DNA of 64,000 nt, from NCBI GenBank assembly GCA_018873225.1, contig JAEILZ010000006.1, positions 2,542,001 to 2,606,000 on the forward strand. Reading direction: 5' to 3'. Source of the stretch: [Phialemoniopsis] sp. UDSM-2020. Its lineage: Eukaryota; Ascomycota; Sordariomycetes; Thyridiales; Thyridiaceae. Positions 22,728 through 34,294 of the stretch are shown here, one piece after another. The number at the start of each line of letters is the position of its first letter. Within the stretch, counting starts at the first letter, position 1. The notes beneath the pieces were generated by a model that ran no database searches, was not told where the DNA came from, and saw only the letters and a list, made by a program, of their open reading frames with translations. The position numbers and the translations under genes are program-made.

Positions 22728-23931
22728 TGCGGCGACAGAACCTTGCTATGTCGCAGCAAGTTTTCCAACTTCACGATGCATGAACGGCTTTTTCAGGCGG
22801 TGGACCTTCAATAGTTTAATGCGCCACTCGAGAAATTTTTGGCGGTGCCTGGCTTATCTGGCTTATCGATAAGTTTTACGGCGATAATATTATGATTGAA
22901 GTTGCGGGGCGTCCAAGCCCACTCCCGCGTGGAAATTGGGCAAGATGGATGGGGCTAACTCGACTGGAACAGGGCGTGGAAAAGCATGGAATTGTTACTC
23001 TTGGTACACAGACCGCAGCATCACCTTCTTTTGCATTGGCCGCCTTAGTAGGGGAGATGCGCCATGGAAATTATAAAGCCTTATACCGTGTGAAAATCAT
23101 TCTGAAAGGAATACGTGGTCTTGTGCTGTCAAGTTATGCTGCTTGAAAAAGCTTGAACCACAGTAAAAACCTACGTACTGTAAAAGTAAAAAAAAGTACT
23201 TATGCCAGGGTATCTGTCAAGGTTGATTCTACGGAGTACTCGAGGGGTCTGACCCAAGCCCGAGCCGGTCCAGCGACCCCCGTGAGTGTCATCTTCCACC
23301 AGATCCAGCACTGAGGTGATTGGCTGGCGCGAAGATAGCTTGACCAGCGCCCAGACCCGCTGAACAATCAGAGGGAAGGTCCCTAGCCGATGGGACCCTT
23401 GCATGCCCGATGGACCCATGCCAACCAACTGGAACCTGCCGGCCGGTGTCCTGCGGACAAACGACCATCGACGGATCCTGTTGCGACAATCCCATCAGGG
23501 TCGCCAACTTGAGTGCGAGATATTTCCAAGACGACGGCATCCTTGGACATATCCGAAGCCGACCAGGCATTTCTCGCGGCTGCAGTCCTCCTCTTGCCAC
23601 CCTCGCAGTCTAGAGTTGGCCTTGCCCTTGCGAATTGCGAATTGCTCTCCGTCATCCCCGAGCTGGCATTGCTGCGATGGAGCCGTCCATCCGCGCTCAG
23701 AACAATCATCCGACAAAGTCCGCGCTTCCCATTGATCGCACAGCATCGCAACATCGGAGTGTGAGGTGATGGTAACAGGGTGCGCCGTTACGCCCTACCA
23801 TCGACCAAGTCGTGCTCTTGTAGCTCTCGCAGGAACCGTGGGTCGACAGCCCGCCACCTACCAGAAGGACCAATATTTGGACAAGGCGACCTCAGCGCAT
23901 TTGTCCCGGGTCCGCGAGAAAGAGCTACGAC
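22728..23931. promoter_or_regulatory. Divergent intergenic region ENP2 / MED13
   Basis: 1.2 kb bidirectional promoter. Its left half (22800-23200) is more AT-rich than the surroundings and includes a TGGCTTATC direct repeat near 22850-22866. One TACGGAGTA word lies at 23230-23238. Short open frames here look random. Confidence 0.55.
23230..23238. repeat. TACGGAGTA word, copy 2
   Basis: Perfect nine-base intergenic word, in CTACGGAGTACTCG. Confidence 0.55.
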
Positions 23932-26900
23932 ATGGATGCCACTGAATATGATACCAACTGCTTTCTCATTGTAGGTCTGGAGCCTGTCCTACACCAATTC
24001 GCTTCTGACCAGACATGAATTAGAACAATATTTCTTCGATTTCTTATTACATCTACGAGCCTACCATCCCACAAGCGTCTACATATCCTTCAAAAGCGTT
24101 CGAGATCGAAACTCTTCTTAGGAACGATGGAAGACTTGTATACGGTGATCCTGTCCGGCGGGGGTTTTGGTGTTTTCAGCTCGTCGCCAAGGACGGTAAT
24201 GCAATCGGCCCCTCTGTCAAGCCCGGCGCAACGCTCGAAATATCTGGCTATAAGCTGAAATGCGTCGAGGATGGGACTCTAGACCCGGCGAGTCTTTCCA
24301 AGGGTAAAGCCGCCGGAGCAAATGTCATCAATACACCAAACAGTTCGACCAGTGTCACAGCCATGGATGCTGGGCTGTCCAACTCCCAAGCACCGGGAGC
24401 CATTGGGAGCATGGAGCTCGATCAGAAGGCCTCGACAACCTCCCCTTCAGAGGCCAAAAGCCATAGTGCACCAACAGTCAAAGAGGTCTACAAGTTTTTC
24501 GTCTCGGCAGTGCTTTCAAGTCTGACTTCAGCTTTCTGTTGTCATACCGGTGCAGTTATGCTCAGCCCTGGGTCACTCCTATTACCCAAGCGCTTGACAT
24601 CATGTGACGACGATAGAGATGCCGCTTTTCCGTCGTGTTCTATCCTGGCGACCTTCCGTATCTATCTGACGAGTACAGGGTCACTGGTCCTCAGTCTGCT
24701 TCACTCGCTTGTCGGAGGTCTGGTGTGCGCTAGTAGCTCGTTGCCCATGAGTTCGAATCATGGGAGCACGCCCGTCCTAGCTGCACCACTTGGCACCTTT
24801 GCATCTTTCCATGCCCTCGAGCAGGACATGATGTCTCTAGATCTTAATTCAGTGCATTCGCCAGACACCCAGATTGTGCGGCGGCGTCCTGAAAATCCGG
24901 ATCGACAATCTCAATGGTGTGAGAAATTCGCAAAGATTCTACAGGCTCGGGGCCTACCTTCCTCACTGCTGGACGGGGCAACTTGGATGCACCTGCGCCG
25001 ACAAAATCGACACAGGAAGGCTGATGGAAGACAAACGCCCAGCGAAAACCCCCCTAGTACGATTCTCTGGCCATCGACATTGTGTTTCTGGAGAGCGTGC
25101 ATGAGTCCGAGCCCCAGCCGAAGCCTTGCCAACGCCGAACAAGAACCGGATTTTGATTCTCTACTTGGCGCGAGAAGATGGTTCACTCGAAGTGATGAAA
25201 GGTCTGAGGCCATAACAAGAAGGGGGCGCGAACGGGAGACAGTTCCATCGCGACAGACGGATACAGAGCAAACCCCCCATCATCCCAATGGCTTTTCTCC
25301 GTTAGCTCTGAGGCGTGCGAGTAATACAGGACCGGCACCTGGTGCAGCAGGATCGATGTACCCGACGCCTCCGGATGGCGTTCAGAATCCCGTTGGAGTA
25401 ACTCCGTCCTTTGATGGAAATGTCTCAAGTCCCGGCAATGCTCCTGCTACAACAGCAGCCGTTGACATCGACGCACCTATGGGCCATACTGGAACTGCCA
25501 CCGACACGTTTGGGGATGGTTGGGATGGAACCGAGGTCAAACGCGAAAGGCATAGTACCTCCTTCATGGAAGACCCAGACAACATGTTCGATGATATTGG
25601 CGCGGATATGTTCGGAGATAACGACATCACGGACGCTGATTTCAACTTTTTTGATGAGCAGCCTGAAGTCACAGCTCTCGACTACCCGATGCCTGACATC
25701 ACGTCGGGTTCAGAGGTGGCGCAAAAGGTTGACCATAATGTGGACCACCTGATGCGAGCTTCTCGCCAGGCTGTCGAACCTACTGTGGTCACAGACGCGG
25801 AGACTCCAAAATTTGCCAAACCTGAGTTGAAGCATGCTAGAAGTAGCATGCAGGATGACTTCCACTCCAGAGCGAACCAGCATGAGGAGGTGACCATTGC
25901 ACCTACAGCTGGAGTGAAGCGTCAACCAAGTCCGTTCAGCCCTGACACTGTGTTCAAACGTATCCGGGCGGCACTGGACAGCCCCGTCAATAATGCTTCA
26001 AGTTTCAATCCCCGAGGCCGCCGAAGGAGCGTTTTTGATAGTGTCAACTTCAGCTCATTCCTCGCCCAGAACAATCAGAAATACCAAGAAAATGGGCGGT
26101 TTGAGTGCCACTGGGAGAGACCACCTGCTACCAAACCCGACTCTGCAGCGGACGTCTCAACGACAGCCTACTTACGGCGTCATGGAGGCGTACCAAGCTA
26201 CATGAAAATTACCCCTTCTACTCTCGGTGTGCTAGCTACCAGAGGAGGCGCTGACCAAGGAGCCTTTTCTAAATCTGGGGACTCCGATGCCGATGATGAT
26301 AGCATTGTTTCCGAACTTGACGATGCCAGCCATAGCATTCACGAAGCAGCTTCGCCTTCAAAGTCGTCCGTTGCAAGAAGAAGGATCGACGATGATGCAA
26401 TTTCCCTGGCAGCCTCTTTCAAGGAACTGGAGACTGTATCTGCTTCGCCGCAAGCCACCGACATCTCCCGTTTCTTGAGCAATGAGTGCACGGATCTCCA
26501 GCTCTCGAAATACTTCGCTGAGCCGGACCTCTCCCCAGTTCAGTACCCCTTTTCAGACGAAGAGTATATGACTATCGCTCAGATCCTTACGGAGCAAGTT
26601 GTCAGCGGTACTTTGAACTTCCATCCAGACTCTAGCCAGCAGGACCTGCAGAATGCGCGCAGGGATATCGCAAACTGTGCTCGATCGTCACTACAGACAG
26701 TGCGTACAACACTGCCATCTTCCCTCGCCAATGCAGCGGAGTGCACCTTGAAACCTCTGGCCGAAGTTCAAGATGTGCCTACCTTGCCCCAACCAACCCG
26801 ACTTCAGCCTAGAAATCCGGCAGGCGCGGAACAAACTAGACCAAGCGTATTCCAGATACCAGCACCTCACATCGAGATCAGACGGCACGAAACGAAACTC

Positions 26901-28478
26901 TCGCTGGTCCCGTCTTCCATCACTTTCTGGGAGGTGCTAGGACTTGGGCCGTCCCCGGGAACCAAGGACATCCACTCGGCGTGTGTGTTTCCCAAGGGCG
27001 AGGGCATGTCCGATAGTGTGACTTCATTCCTTGAACAGACGCGAATAGTCTATGAGGCCCTCAAACTTGGGACTTTCGACCGGCTAGCTGATTCGGCGAG
27101 CATCAACGGCGGCTTGGTCCAGTTCGAAGCTGAGCCTCTGGCGCCTTCTCCGAGCTCGCTTAGCCACAGGGACACATTTCCTATGATGGAATGCATGAGC
27201 CAGCTCTGTCAAGCCCTGACCAGCCAATCTGTGACCAACAAGAACTTCCTTGTCTTCTTCATTTACTCCGCAGAAGACCCACGATCTATGGTCGAGTGCT
27301 GCGCCGCCTTTCAACACTTGTTTGAGATGTATAAAAAGAAGCTTGCGGATCGGAAGATGACCTCAACGAATGATCTTGTGATGCAGCTGATACCGCTGGA
27401 AACCATTGCATCGCCAAGTTCCCCCGTTATACTCCAGCACAGTGACTACATCAAGCTCTGCCTTGAGATTTATGACCGGGGCACGCTCTTCGACGGTACC
27501 ATGCCAGCCCCTGCGATCTGTCTCGAGCAACTGCCACCCCGCATGATCGACTTTAAGCTGACAACCACGCCATCGGCCAACCTCCTTCACGAGAATTCTT
27601 GCATCCATATTGCGTATGCCCAAAGCGTTGATGGCAGGTGGGTTACGGCGGCCTGGACCGACAATAGAGGAAGCAAGCAGATGACAGCGTCTTATTGTCT
27701 CGGAAGGAAAGGCAAATCACTTGCGACGCCGCTAGCTGATGTTGCGCATGAGATCTGGGACACAACGCATGACCTGATTTCGATGTGGAAGGTTCACTGG
27801 AGAGTAATCATCACGAAATGCGGGCCGATGGAGAGGGAAGAGATTGACTATTGGATCGAGCTTGCTAAAGCCGAAACCAAAGCGTCTGTCACCCTGACCC
27901 TCCTCACAGTGGACACGGATCCATCGTTGCAACTACTTCCACCCACGGTCAAGATGCCAGTTACGGCGCCGTCTGTGTTTTATACCACGCCGGTATCGAC
28001 ACCACAAACTTCAATAGTGTCCCCGGAACAGAATGGCAATCCGCCGACCCCTTCTATGGCTGCTGCCACATCTGGTTATACGGCCACCACTCCAGGCGGG
28101 GCCGATGGTGCCGCCGAGAATGATGGCGACACTACTTTGGTCGATGTCACGGACAGCACGTGGGGTGCCGTGCTGTCCCATCGCCTCCAGAACACTTCCA
28201 TCCTTGGCGAAATCAACCCAGCACTCATCAGCGGCTATCTCGTCAAACGCGGAGGTACTCGACCGGAGGACCCTCCGGTGGTCATGGAGGTCAATGTCGT
28301 GCATGCCGAGCACAGCCCGAGGCTCTACGAAACCCTTTTACGAGAGATGCTGCTCTACTTTAGGGGCTTGGGAACGTTGGCCCGGGCTAGAAACATCGTG
28401 AGCCCCCAGACTGACGTTCGCCCGTGGCACATCGCCGCGGTGGAGAAGGCGGCGCGGCTATTGTCGCAATTGATGTAG
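23932..28478 (+). CDS. MED13: Mediator complex subunit 13 (Ssn2/Srb9)
   Basis: Exon 1 is 23932-23970 (13 codons, MDATEYDTNCFLI), exon 2 is 24024-28478; the 53-bp intron has gtaggt and ttag. The product is 1497 residues. The N-terminal Med13 domain follows the joint (SSISYYIYEPTIPQASTYPS; DPVRRGFWCFQLVAKDG; EVYKFFVSAVLSSLTSAF). The centre is long, acidic and low-complexity (FDDIGADMFGDNDITDADFN; SPFSPDTVFKRIRAALD). The C-terminal Med13 domain carries SLQLLPPTVKMPVTAPSVFY, LINPALISGYLVKRGGTRPED-like sequence and the final HIAAVEKAARLLSQL helix. Med13 is in the CDK8 kinase module and physically links the module to core Mediator, repressing or tuning RNA polymerase II transcription. The mini first exon makes the start easy to miss. 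Confidence 0.93.
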
Positions 28479-28773
28479 GACAACCTCCGTGGCAAGTCTA
28501 CGTGTAGTGTCAGGCGGCCTCGAGCTGTTACCTGATTGAGATTGTGCACCAGATGTGTGACAGGATACCCAAAGCATTTTCATGGTGTTTAGCGGTCATG
28601 AACAGGAGCGGGCGGTTCTCGGATTTAAGGGGTATGAAGTTTATCGCTTTCTATATTTCTAAGATTCTAAATAGATTTATGTCATAGCAAATCTGCTATC
28701 CAAACTCTGAAGCATTACTTGCGCGAAAGAAGGCCACACAAAATCCCCTCTGCCTACTACCCTATAGCGGCGA

Positions 28774-29847
28774 CTACTCTTTCAGGAAGCCAGGAAACAG
28801 ATACTCGACATTCTTCAGGGCTTCCGGGCTCCGGCCCTCGGGTTTTGTCATGAACTTGACGGCCCCCACGCTGGCGCCCTCCCAGTGCCTAGCCTTGACC
28901 ATCTCGCTGTTATCGTGTTTTGACAGCTCGTCCAGAACAGCCCCGATGAGGCGCTTGGCATTCTGACTATTGGCAGCCATATACCCCATGACCATAGCGA
29001 CGTCGACATCCTCAGTGGTATGCCAGCAGTCGTAGTCAGTTGCCATGCAGATCATCTGGTAGGCCATCTCGGCCTCTCGAGCGAGCTTGGCCTCGGGAAG
29101 GACAGACATGTTAATAACAGTGCCGCCCCAGGAGCGATACATGTTGGACTCAGCCCGAGTGGAGAATTGAGGTCCCTCTGAAGAATTCGTTAGCACTCAA
29201 AGATGGCCCCGATGCCGACTTGAAAGCAAGAGCGGAAGACTTACCCATGCAGATGATGGTGCCCTTCTCGTGCAGCTTCACTCCGTCGCCCTCCATCGCC
29301 GCAGCGCACCGCTTGACAACCTCTGCGATCCTGGCGTCAAAGGGGTCCGCAAAGCCGACGTGTCCCACGAGCCCGCGCTCGAAGAAGGTGAAGGGGCGGA
29401 CGCCCTTGGTGCGATCGATGACCTGGTCCGGGACGACAAAGTCCATGGGCTTGACCTCCTCCTGGAGGGAGCCAACGGCGCTGAAGGCGATGACGGTGCG
29501 GACACCGATATGGCGCAGCGCAGCGATGCTGGCGCGCGCCGGAACCTCATGGGGCGCGAACTGGTGGTGGATGCCGTGGCGGGCGAGGAAGGCGATGGGC
29601 ACGCCGTTGTGCTCGACAATCTGGATGGGGGCAGCCGGGTAGCCCCAAGGGGTCTTGGGATTGAGGGCTGCTATGGGGTTGAAGCCCTCGATCTTGGATA
29701 GACCAGTTCCGCCAATGACGGCAATATGGACCGGCCCTGCAACATGAAAACGGTGTATTAGAAATCATAGTGCTCGTAAGAAGATGACAATCTTAGATTA
29801 TGAGATCCAGTATACTCACTGTCAAATGTGTCGGGAAGGGATTCCAT
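28774..29847 (-). CDS. MEU1: S-methyl-5'-thioadenosine phosphorylase
   Basis: Three exons, 29820-29847 (28 nt), 29245-29736 and 28774-29177; both introns keep frame and the product is 307 residues. It starts MESLPDTFDRPVHIAVIGGT, with the first joint inside the Arg codon. Purine-nucleoside-phosphorylase family motifs are continuous: IAFLARHGIHHQFAPHEVP (phosphate-binding), FSAVGSLQEEVKPMDFVVPD, EGPQFSTRAESNMYRSWGG and VINMSVLPEAKLAREAEMAY (substrate site with the conserved NMS), and MATDYDCWH. The enzyme cleaves methylthioadenosine, by-product of polyamine synthesis, to adenine and methylthioribose-1-phosphate for methionine salvage. Length equals the family norm. It is divergent from the CTR86 homologue. 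Confidence 0.95.
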
Positions 29848-30452
29848 GTTTGCGCCTGCACTGAAAGTCAAAAAGGATATGGAATGACCAAGTCGATTAT
29901 ACAGAACAATGAAAGAATAAAATCTCACGAAAGGAGTGCTGAGAGAATTGCGAGATTTACACAGCCGGTGTCAATAGCTACCATACTGCAAGTAAGAATT
30001 ATAAACCACCCCGCTATCGCAATCGCGACAGTCGATTTAGGATCTGTTTGAAGCAAAGAATCCACCCCACCATTAGTTAGTTATTGCGACGTCGATGCGG
30101 CAGTTCAGCGGGGCTACTTTTCTGTTAGGCGGTGCCTAAGGAAGTCCGTCTACGTACGGAGTGGCAGCCTCAAGTGGATTTCCCAAGTTTGGCTGCTTAC
30201 TTCACCCAAACCAAAATTTTAATCATTGGTCGCCGCCTCAAGCTCCAAAAGCGGTGGGAAGAACCGCCAAACACATTACAACCTACCTAGGTACTCATTT
30301 CACAATACAAGCTCAACTTATCAATTGTAACGCATACTGCCAACAAGAGATTTGGCGTCATCAACGTCGTTGAGCGCGCCTTGGTTGTGGGCGAACCCGG
30401 CCCCGAAGCATCTCAAGTATCCCACGCTTCATCGACCAAAGTTTCTTCTAAG
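29848..30452. promoter_or_regulatory. Divergent intergenic region MTAP / CTR86
   Basis: 605 bp between two 5' ends with one TACCTAGGTA (30284-30293) and a near TACGGAGT copy at about 30154. No gene is seen. Confidence 0.55.
30284..30293. repeat. TACCTAGGTA palindrome, copy 3
   Basis: Perfect copy in ACCTACCTAGGTACTC, about 160 bp upstream of the CTR86 start. Confidence 0.6.
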
Positions 30453-33400
30453 ATGGCACCTGTCGCGACTGGGGCGTTGCCCCCAGTTGACCGGATCAGC
30501 GCTCCGTCATCCAAGCAGTCGGTCGAAGAAGTGTGCTTTTCTGCAGCTTTGATATGTTTGGAGGGTCACTACAGCGATTCTCCCCCGATATCTGGGCCTC
30601 TTACCCATGCGAAGGTGACCAACATGGTCACGCGGACTCTGGAGAAGACGCATACTCTGAAAGAAGTCCGGTTCGTAACCAACCCCCTAAACTAGCTCAC
30701 AGGGCAGATGCTGACCATGGTTGTATAGTGAGGCCTTGTCGAGAAATGTTGAGATCTGGGTCTATCTCACCAAGATCTTTGCATCGGCCGTGCCGTACTT
30801 GACCACTCGCTGCATCGGCCCGCTTTCCAGTCTTAACGACCCAAACGCACGGGTGTCTGGTCCGGAGAGCACTGCCTTGATCCTAAAGAACTATGCCAGT
30901 CTCAAGGAAGATCTGCAGATGCTCAACAAGCTGATGCACATCGCCCGTAATTTGCTGGTTACCCAGGAGCCCGAGGTACCACAAGACATCTGTGCAGCCG
31001 TCAGCTTCGACCAGATGGTCTACCAGACGATCATTTTGTGCATTAACATGGCAAACAAGGGCATAGGTCCGGAGAAGTTGGATGACACCACCAAGGCGAA
31101 GTTGAAGGACATCGATGATCTTTGTAAGCCCCTCCTGTCAAGAAGCGATATCGTCGATATACTGACACATCACTTCAGACAAAAAGCTTCTCGTTACTTC
31201 CCTCCAGCAAGCACATAACTGGACGGCCAAGAATGACAGGAACAAGATGTCGTTCTGGCACGATGTTCTCTTTGATGACGAGCACACTCAAGATGATGCA
31301 GACTGCTTGGGCGATGGCTCGGGTTTTCGATTCGACGTTGCCAAAGTTGAAGTACTAAATTGGCTAGAGCGCAACTCAAATGTCTGTGAAAAGGCCAAGA
31401 CTTTTTTGATAGAGTACGCCCAAACACACGCAAACAAAGCACCGGGCATTCCGGCCGCCATCACTCCTCTTTGTGGCACATGGATGCCCAACGTCAAGAC
31501 GAGGGCCGACGACCCAAACGATACCAAGCCCGCAACCTCAACTTGGCAACCGGAGCAGACAGACAAATTCCAGCAGGACAAAGCCTACGGTCGCGTGTCT
31601 CATGAAGTCGATGCGTGGTGGGACCGAGCCCGAGACCAGAACTTTGATGCCTGGACCGTCTCCATGCCCTCGATCGAGTTCGCTCAGTCTAGACAAGAAG
31701 CTTACCTGGGAATGATCGAACATCGATACGCGCACACATACCGGTCGATGGATGATGACCATCTGATTGATTGTGATCACGACCATGACCATGACCACGA
31801 TCATCACCACCACCACCACCATCATCATCACGATCACCACCACGAATGCGATCATGACCATGATCACGACCATGATCACCATCACCATCACCACGATCAC
31901 GATCACGATCACGATCACGTACACGATCACGACCATGACCATGATCACCACCACGATCATGATCATGATCATGACCATCATCACCACCACCACCATCACG
32001 ACCATGATATCCCCCCTGATATCGCTGACGGCACCTCCCGCCACGTTGTCCAGGAGTATGTGGATGACATGATTGACGATGACGATATCGACGACGACGA
32101 GTCGTATGGCGAGGGCCCAATGGCAGGTGTTTTGACTGAGCTACCCAACGTCCTTGATCCTAAACAGATTGAGGCTTTGCACATGATCGTCAAATCATGC
32201 ATCATGGATACTGTCGGAGGAGGTCTGACGCGCTATGGGGAAAACCTGCAGAGAACGAGGTGTCACATGTTCTTGGCTACAGACTGCGGCAAGAGCTTGT
32301 TCCGAGAGATGCTTGTTTACATCGCGGTGTGGGACAAGGACGAGCAGTCGCTCATTTTCGAGATCACTTCCCAGATTGTCGAGGCTATCCACCACAACGC
32401 TCTGCTTCCGTATGCTTGGAACTCACTGCGCGTGACGAAGGACGTCATCTCGCCCTCACAGGCTGTTCTTCTTCGCGTTATCAGCCACATGTTCCGAAAG
32501 AAGTTTGTGTCTGCACTTGACCAAGAGATCAAGGATGATGATCTGGACATCAAGCTTGTGCATTATCTGTTCAGCTGGTTTAGGAGTCGTACTGTCCCGG
32601 AGTGCCTGGGCTATCTGAGTTTGCAAGCCGAGGTTCTGGCCGGCGTTACGGATCCTGCAGACTTCTTCGTGGATGGCTGGGATCTTGAACGGGCGAGAGA
32701 TGGCCTGGCACAATTTCTCGAGTTCATCAATACTGCTGCGGACATCGACGCGATTAGGAAGAAGATCATTGAGTGGGAAGCTGTGTACGAGCTCATCACT
32801 CTGCTCAAAGCACTAGAGGAGAGTGTCCCGAAGAAGCCCTTGGTCGAGCTGCCCCCGCCTCGCAATGCTGAATCTTCGTCGAATGCTCCACTTGTCGAGC
32901 GTCCTTACGCGCAGACTGTCGACGCCGACCAGCCGCCTCCTCCGCCGCCACCACCGTCTCAGCCCGGCGAGCCACCTCACAACTTTGCATGGTCAGGGAT
33001 CAAGATACAGATCCTTGGTCTGCTTGCCACTCTGCTTCAACCACCCAGAGGAGAGCGTGGACCCGGTAACCCACAAGTGCAGGACCAGATCATGGGCCAA
33101 AATGGCCTTGTACCCTTGCTCAACTGCTGTGCCTACGATGACAACAACAGATACGCACGCGAGCGGGTACAGGTTTGCCTCAAGTACATCATGGACGGCT
33201 CGATAGCCGCCAATAACTTCCTCCGGGATCTTGTCCGCAAAGCCCCTCAACAGCAGCAGCAGCAGGGACAGATGGCCCCGCCACAAGCTCGGCCTAAGCC
33301 AGGCCAGGCTTCTGCAGGGAGCGACCCGGCGGCCCCAACTACGACTAGCCTGAGAGTCGACGGCATCGGTGGCGAGATCAAGGTGCAGGTCCGGTCTCCT

Positions 33401-33712
33401 TCGGCCCCGGGCGGGGCCACCACTGCTACCGTGGCCGCGACCACGGGGCCCGTGCCGCCTCCCACAGTGGCACAGGCTGGATCGAGCGCGAGCGCAGCTG
33501 CCCCCGGCCCGGGAACCACGGTGGCTGTCAATACAAACACGCGGCCAGCCCTGCCCTATCCGCCACCCCCGCTAGGCCCCATCCCCCCTATCACGAACCC
33601 GCCTAGAAATCGATCAGAGGAGTTGCTGAGTGATATTATCACACTTGCTAATGAGGCGGCGCGGCTAGCGCTCGCCCATGATGGCGATGAGACTGAGGAC
33701 GATTTTATGTAA
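30453..33712 (+). CDS. CTR86: Ataxin-10 / CTR86 family armadillo-like protein with an Asp/His tract
   Basis: Three exons, 30453-30670, 30729-31123 and 31179-33712, give 1048 residues from MAPVATGALPPVDRI. Intron 1 uses the unusual donor gttcgt, chosen because only it keeps frame into EALSRNVEIWVYL; intron 2 is gtaagc...ttcag. The helical N-terminal half is followed by a nearly pure Asp/His tract at residues 404-481, then an acidic stretch (DDDDIDDDESYGEG). The C-terminal ataxin-10 domain is clear: WSGIKIQILGLLATLLQ, VQDQIMGQNGLVPLLNCCAY and DDNNRYARERVQVCLKYIMD. A Gln/Pro/Ala-rich tail follows. Yeast Ctr86 is an essential protein named after its neighbour's copper-transport context; its own role is unclear. 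The Asp/His tract is not part of the family core. Family call is strong, function uncertain. Confidence 0.88.
31775..32008 (+). repeat. GAYCAY tandem repeat coding for a 78-residue Asp/His tract
   Basis: 234 bp of imperfect GATCAC/GACCAT/CACCAC codons inside the CTR86 exon 3. The encoded segment is DHDHDHDHDHHHHH-like, with one Glu-Cys interruption and one Val. Codon choice varies (GAT/GAC, CAT/CAC), so it is not a freshly expanded uniform microsatellite. Both Asp and His codons are used throughout. Confidence 0.95.
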
Positions 33713-34294
33713 AGGAGAAGGACATCATACGTACTATTGAGTCGGGAGGGATTTAAGGAGTGATAAGACTGTTTGATCGACGCTTTTTTACATAGCGATG
33801 GAGTTTTGTTTCGGATCAAGGGAAGACATGGACGAGTTCTGGCATGGAAGGCGTTGGCTGGTAACAAAGGAGGGCTTTGATAAAGGGGAGCTGGCGGCCT
33901 GCGCGGGTCCACCAATCTACACTGCCTCGTCCAACGTCAAGTCGTAAGAGTAGACTCCCAGTTGCCTCGTACACATGTTAAATGCCGACACACTAGGCGA
34001 AACTTACAAATCGGAGGGGGAAAATATTTTACTTTGCGTGCGAATAATTACTATGAATGCTGGTATGGCAGCAGGGCTATGATGGCCGAAGTCTCTCTCG
34101 TTCCCTACTCGCGCCAAGGTTTTTGGCTAGAACATGGCACAATAAAGTATACCTGCGCTCATTTTTTTTGGTTGGCCATCTATCTCACTAACATACAATG
34201 CTTGAAGTCACCACCATTTTTCGGGCTCAATGTGTTGCTCAGTTGCGGCTGGATGAGAATTCAATGCCGGACCATGAGGTGGGCTTCGAGTCTC
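33713..34294. other. Convergent 3' region CTR86 / SCP160
   Basis: 582 bp between gene ends; AT-richer with T-runs (for example near 34165). Likely 3' UTRs; nothing else seen. Confidence 0.55.

Noticed and set aside
31538..32120. Long open frames on the minus strand and in a second plus frame across the Asp/His tract
   Set aside because: They are by-products of the GAYCAY repeat, which has no stop in several frames; the plus frame of CTR86 has conserved sequence on both sides.
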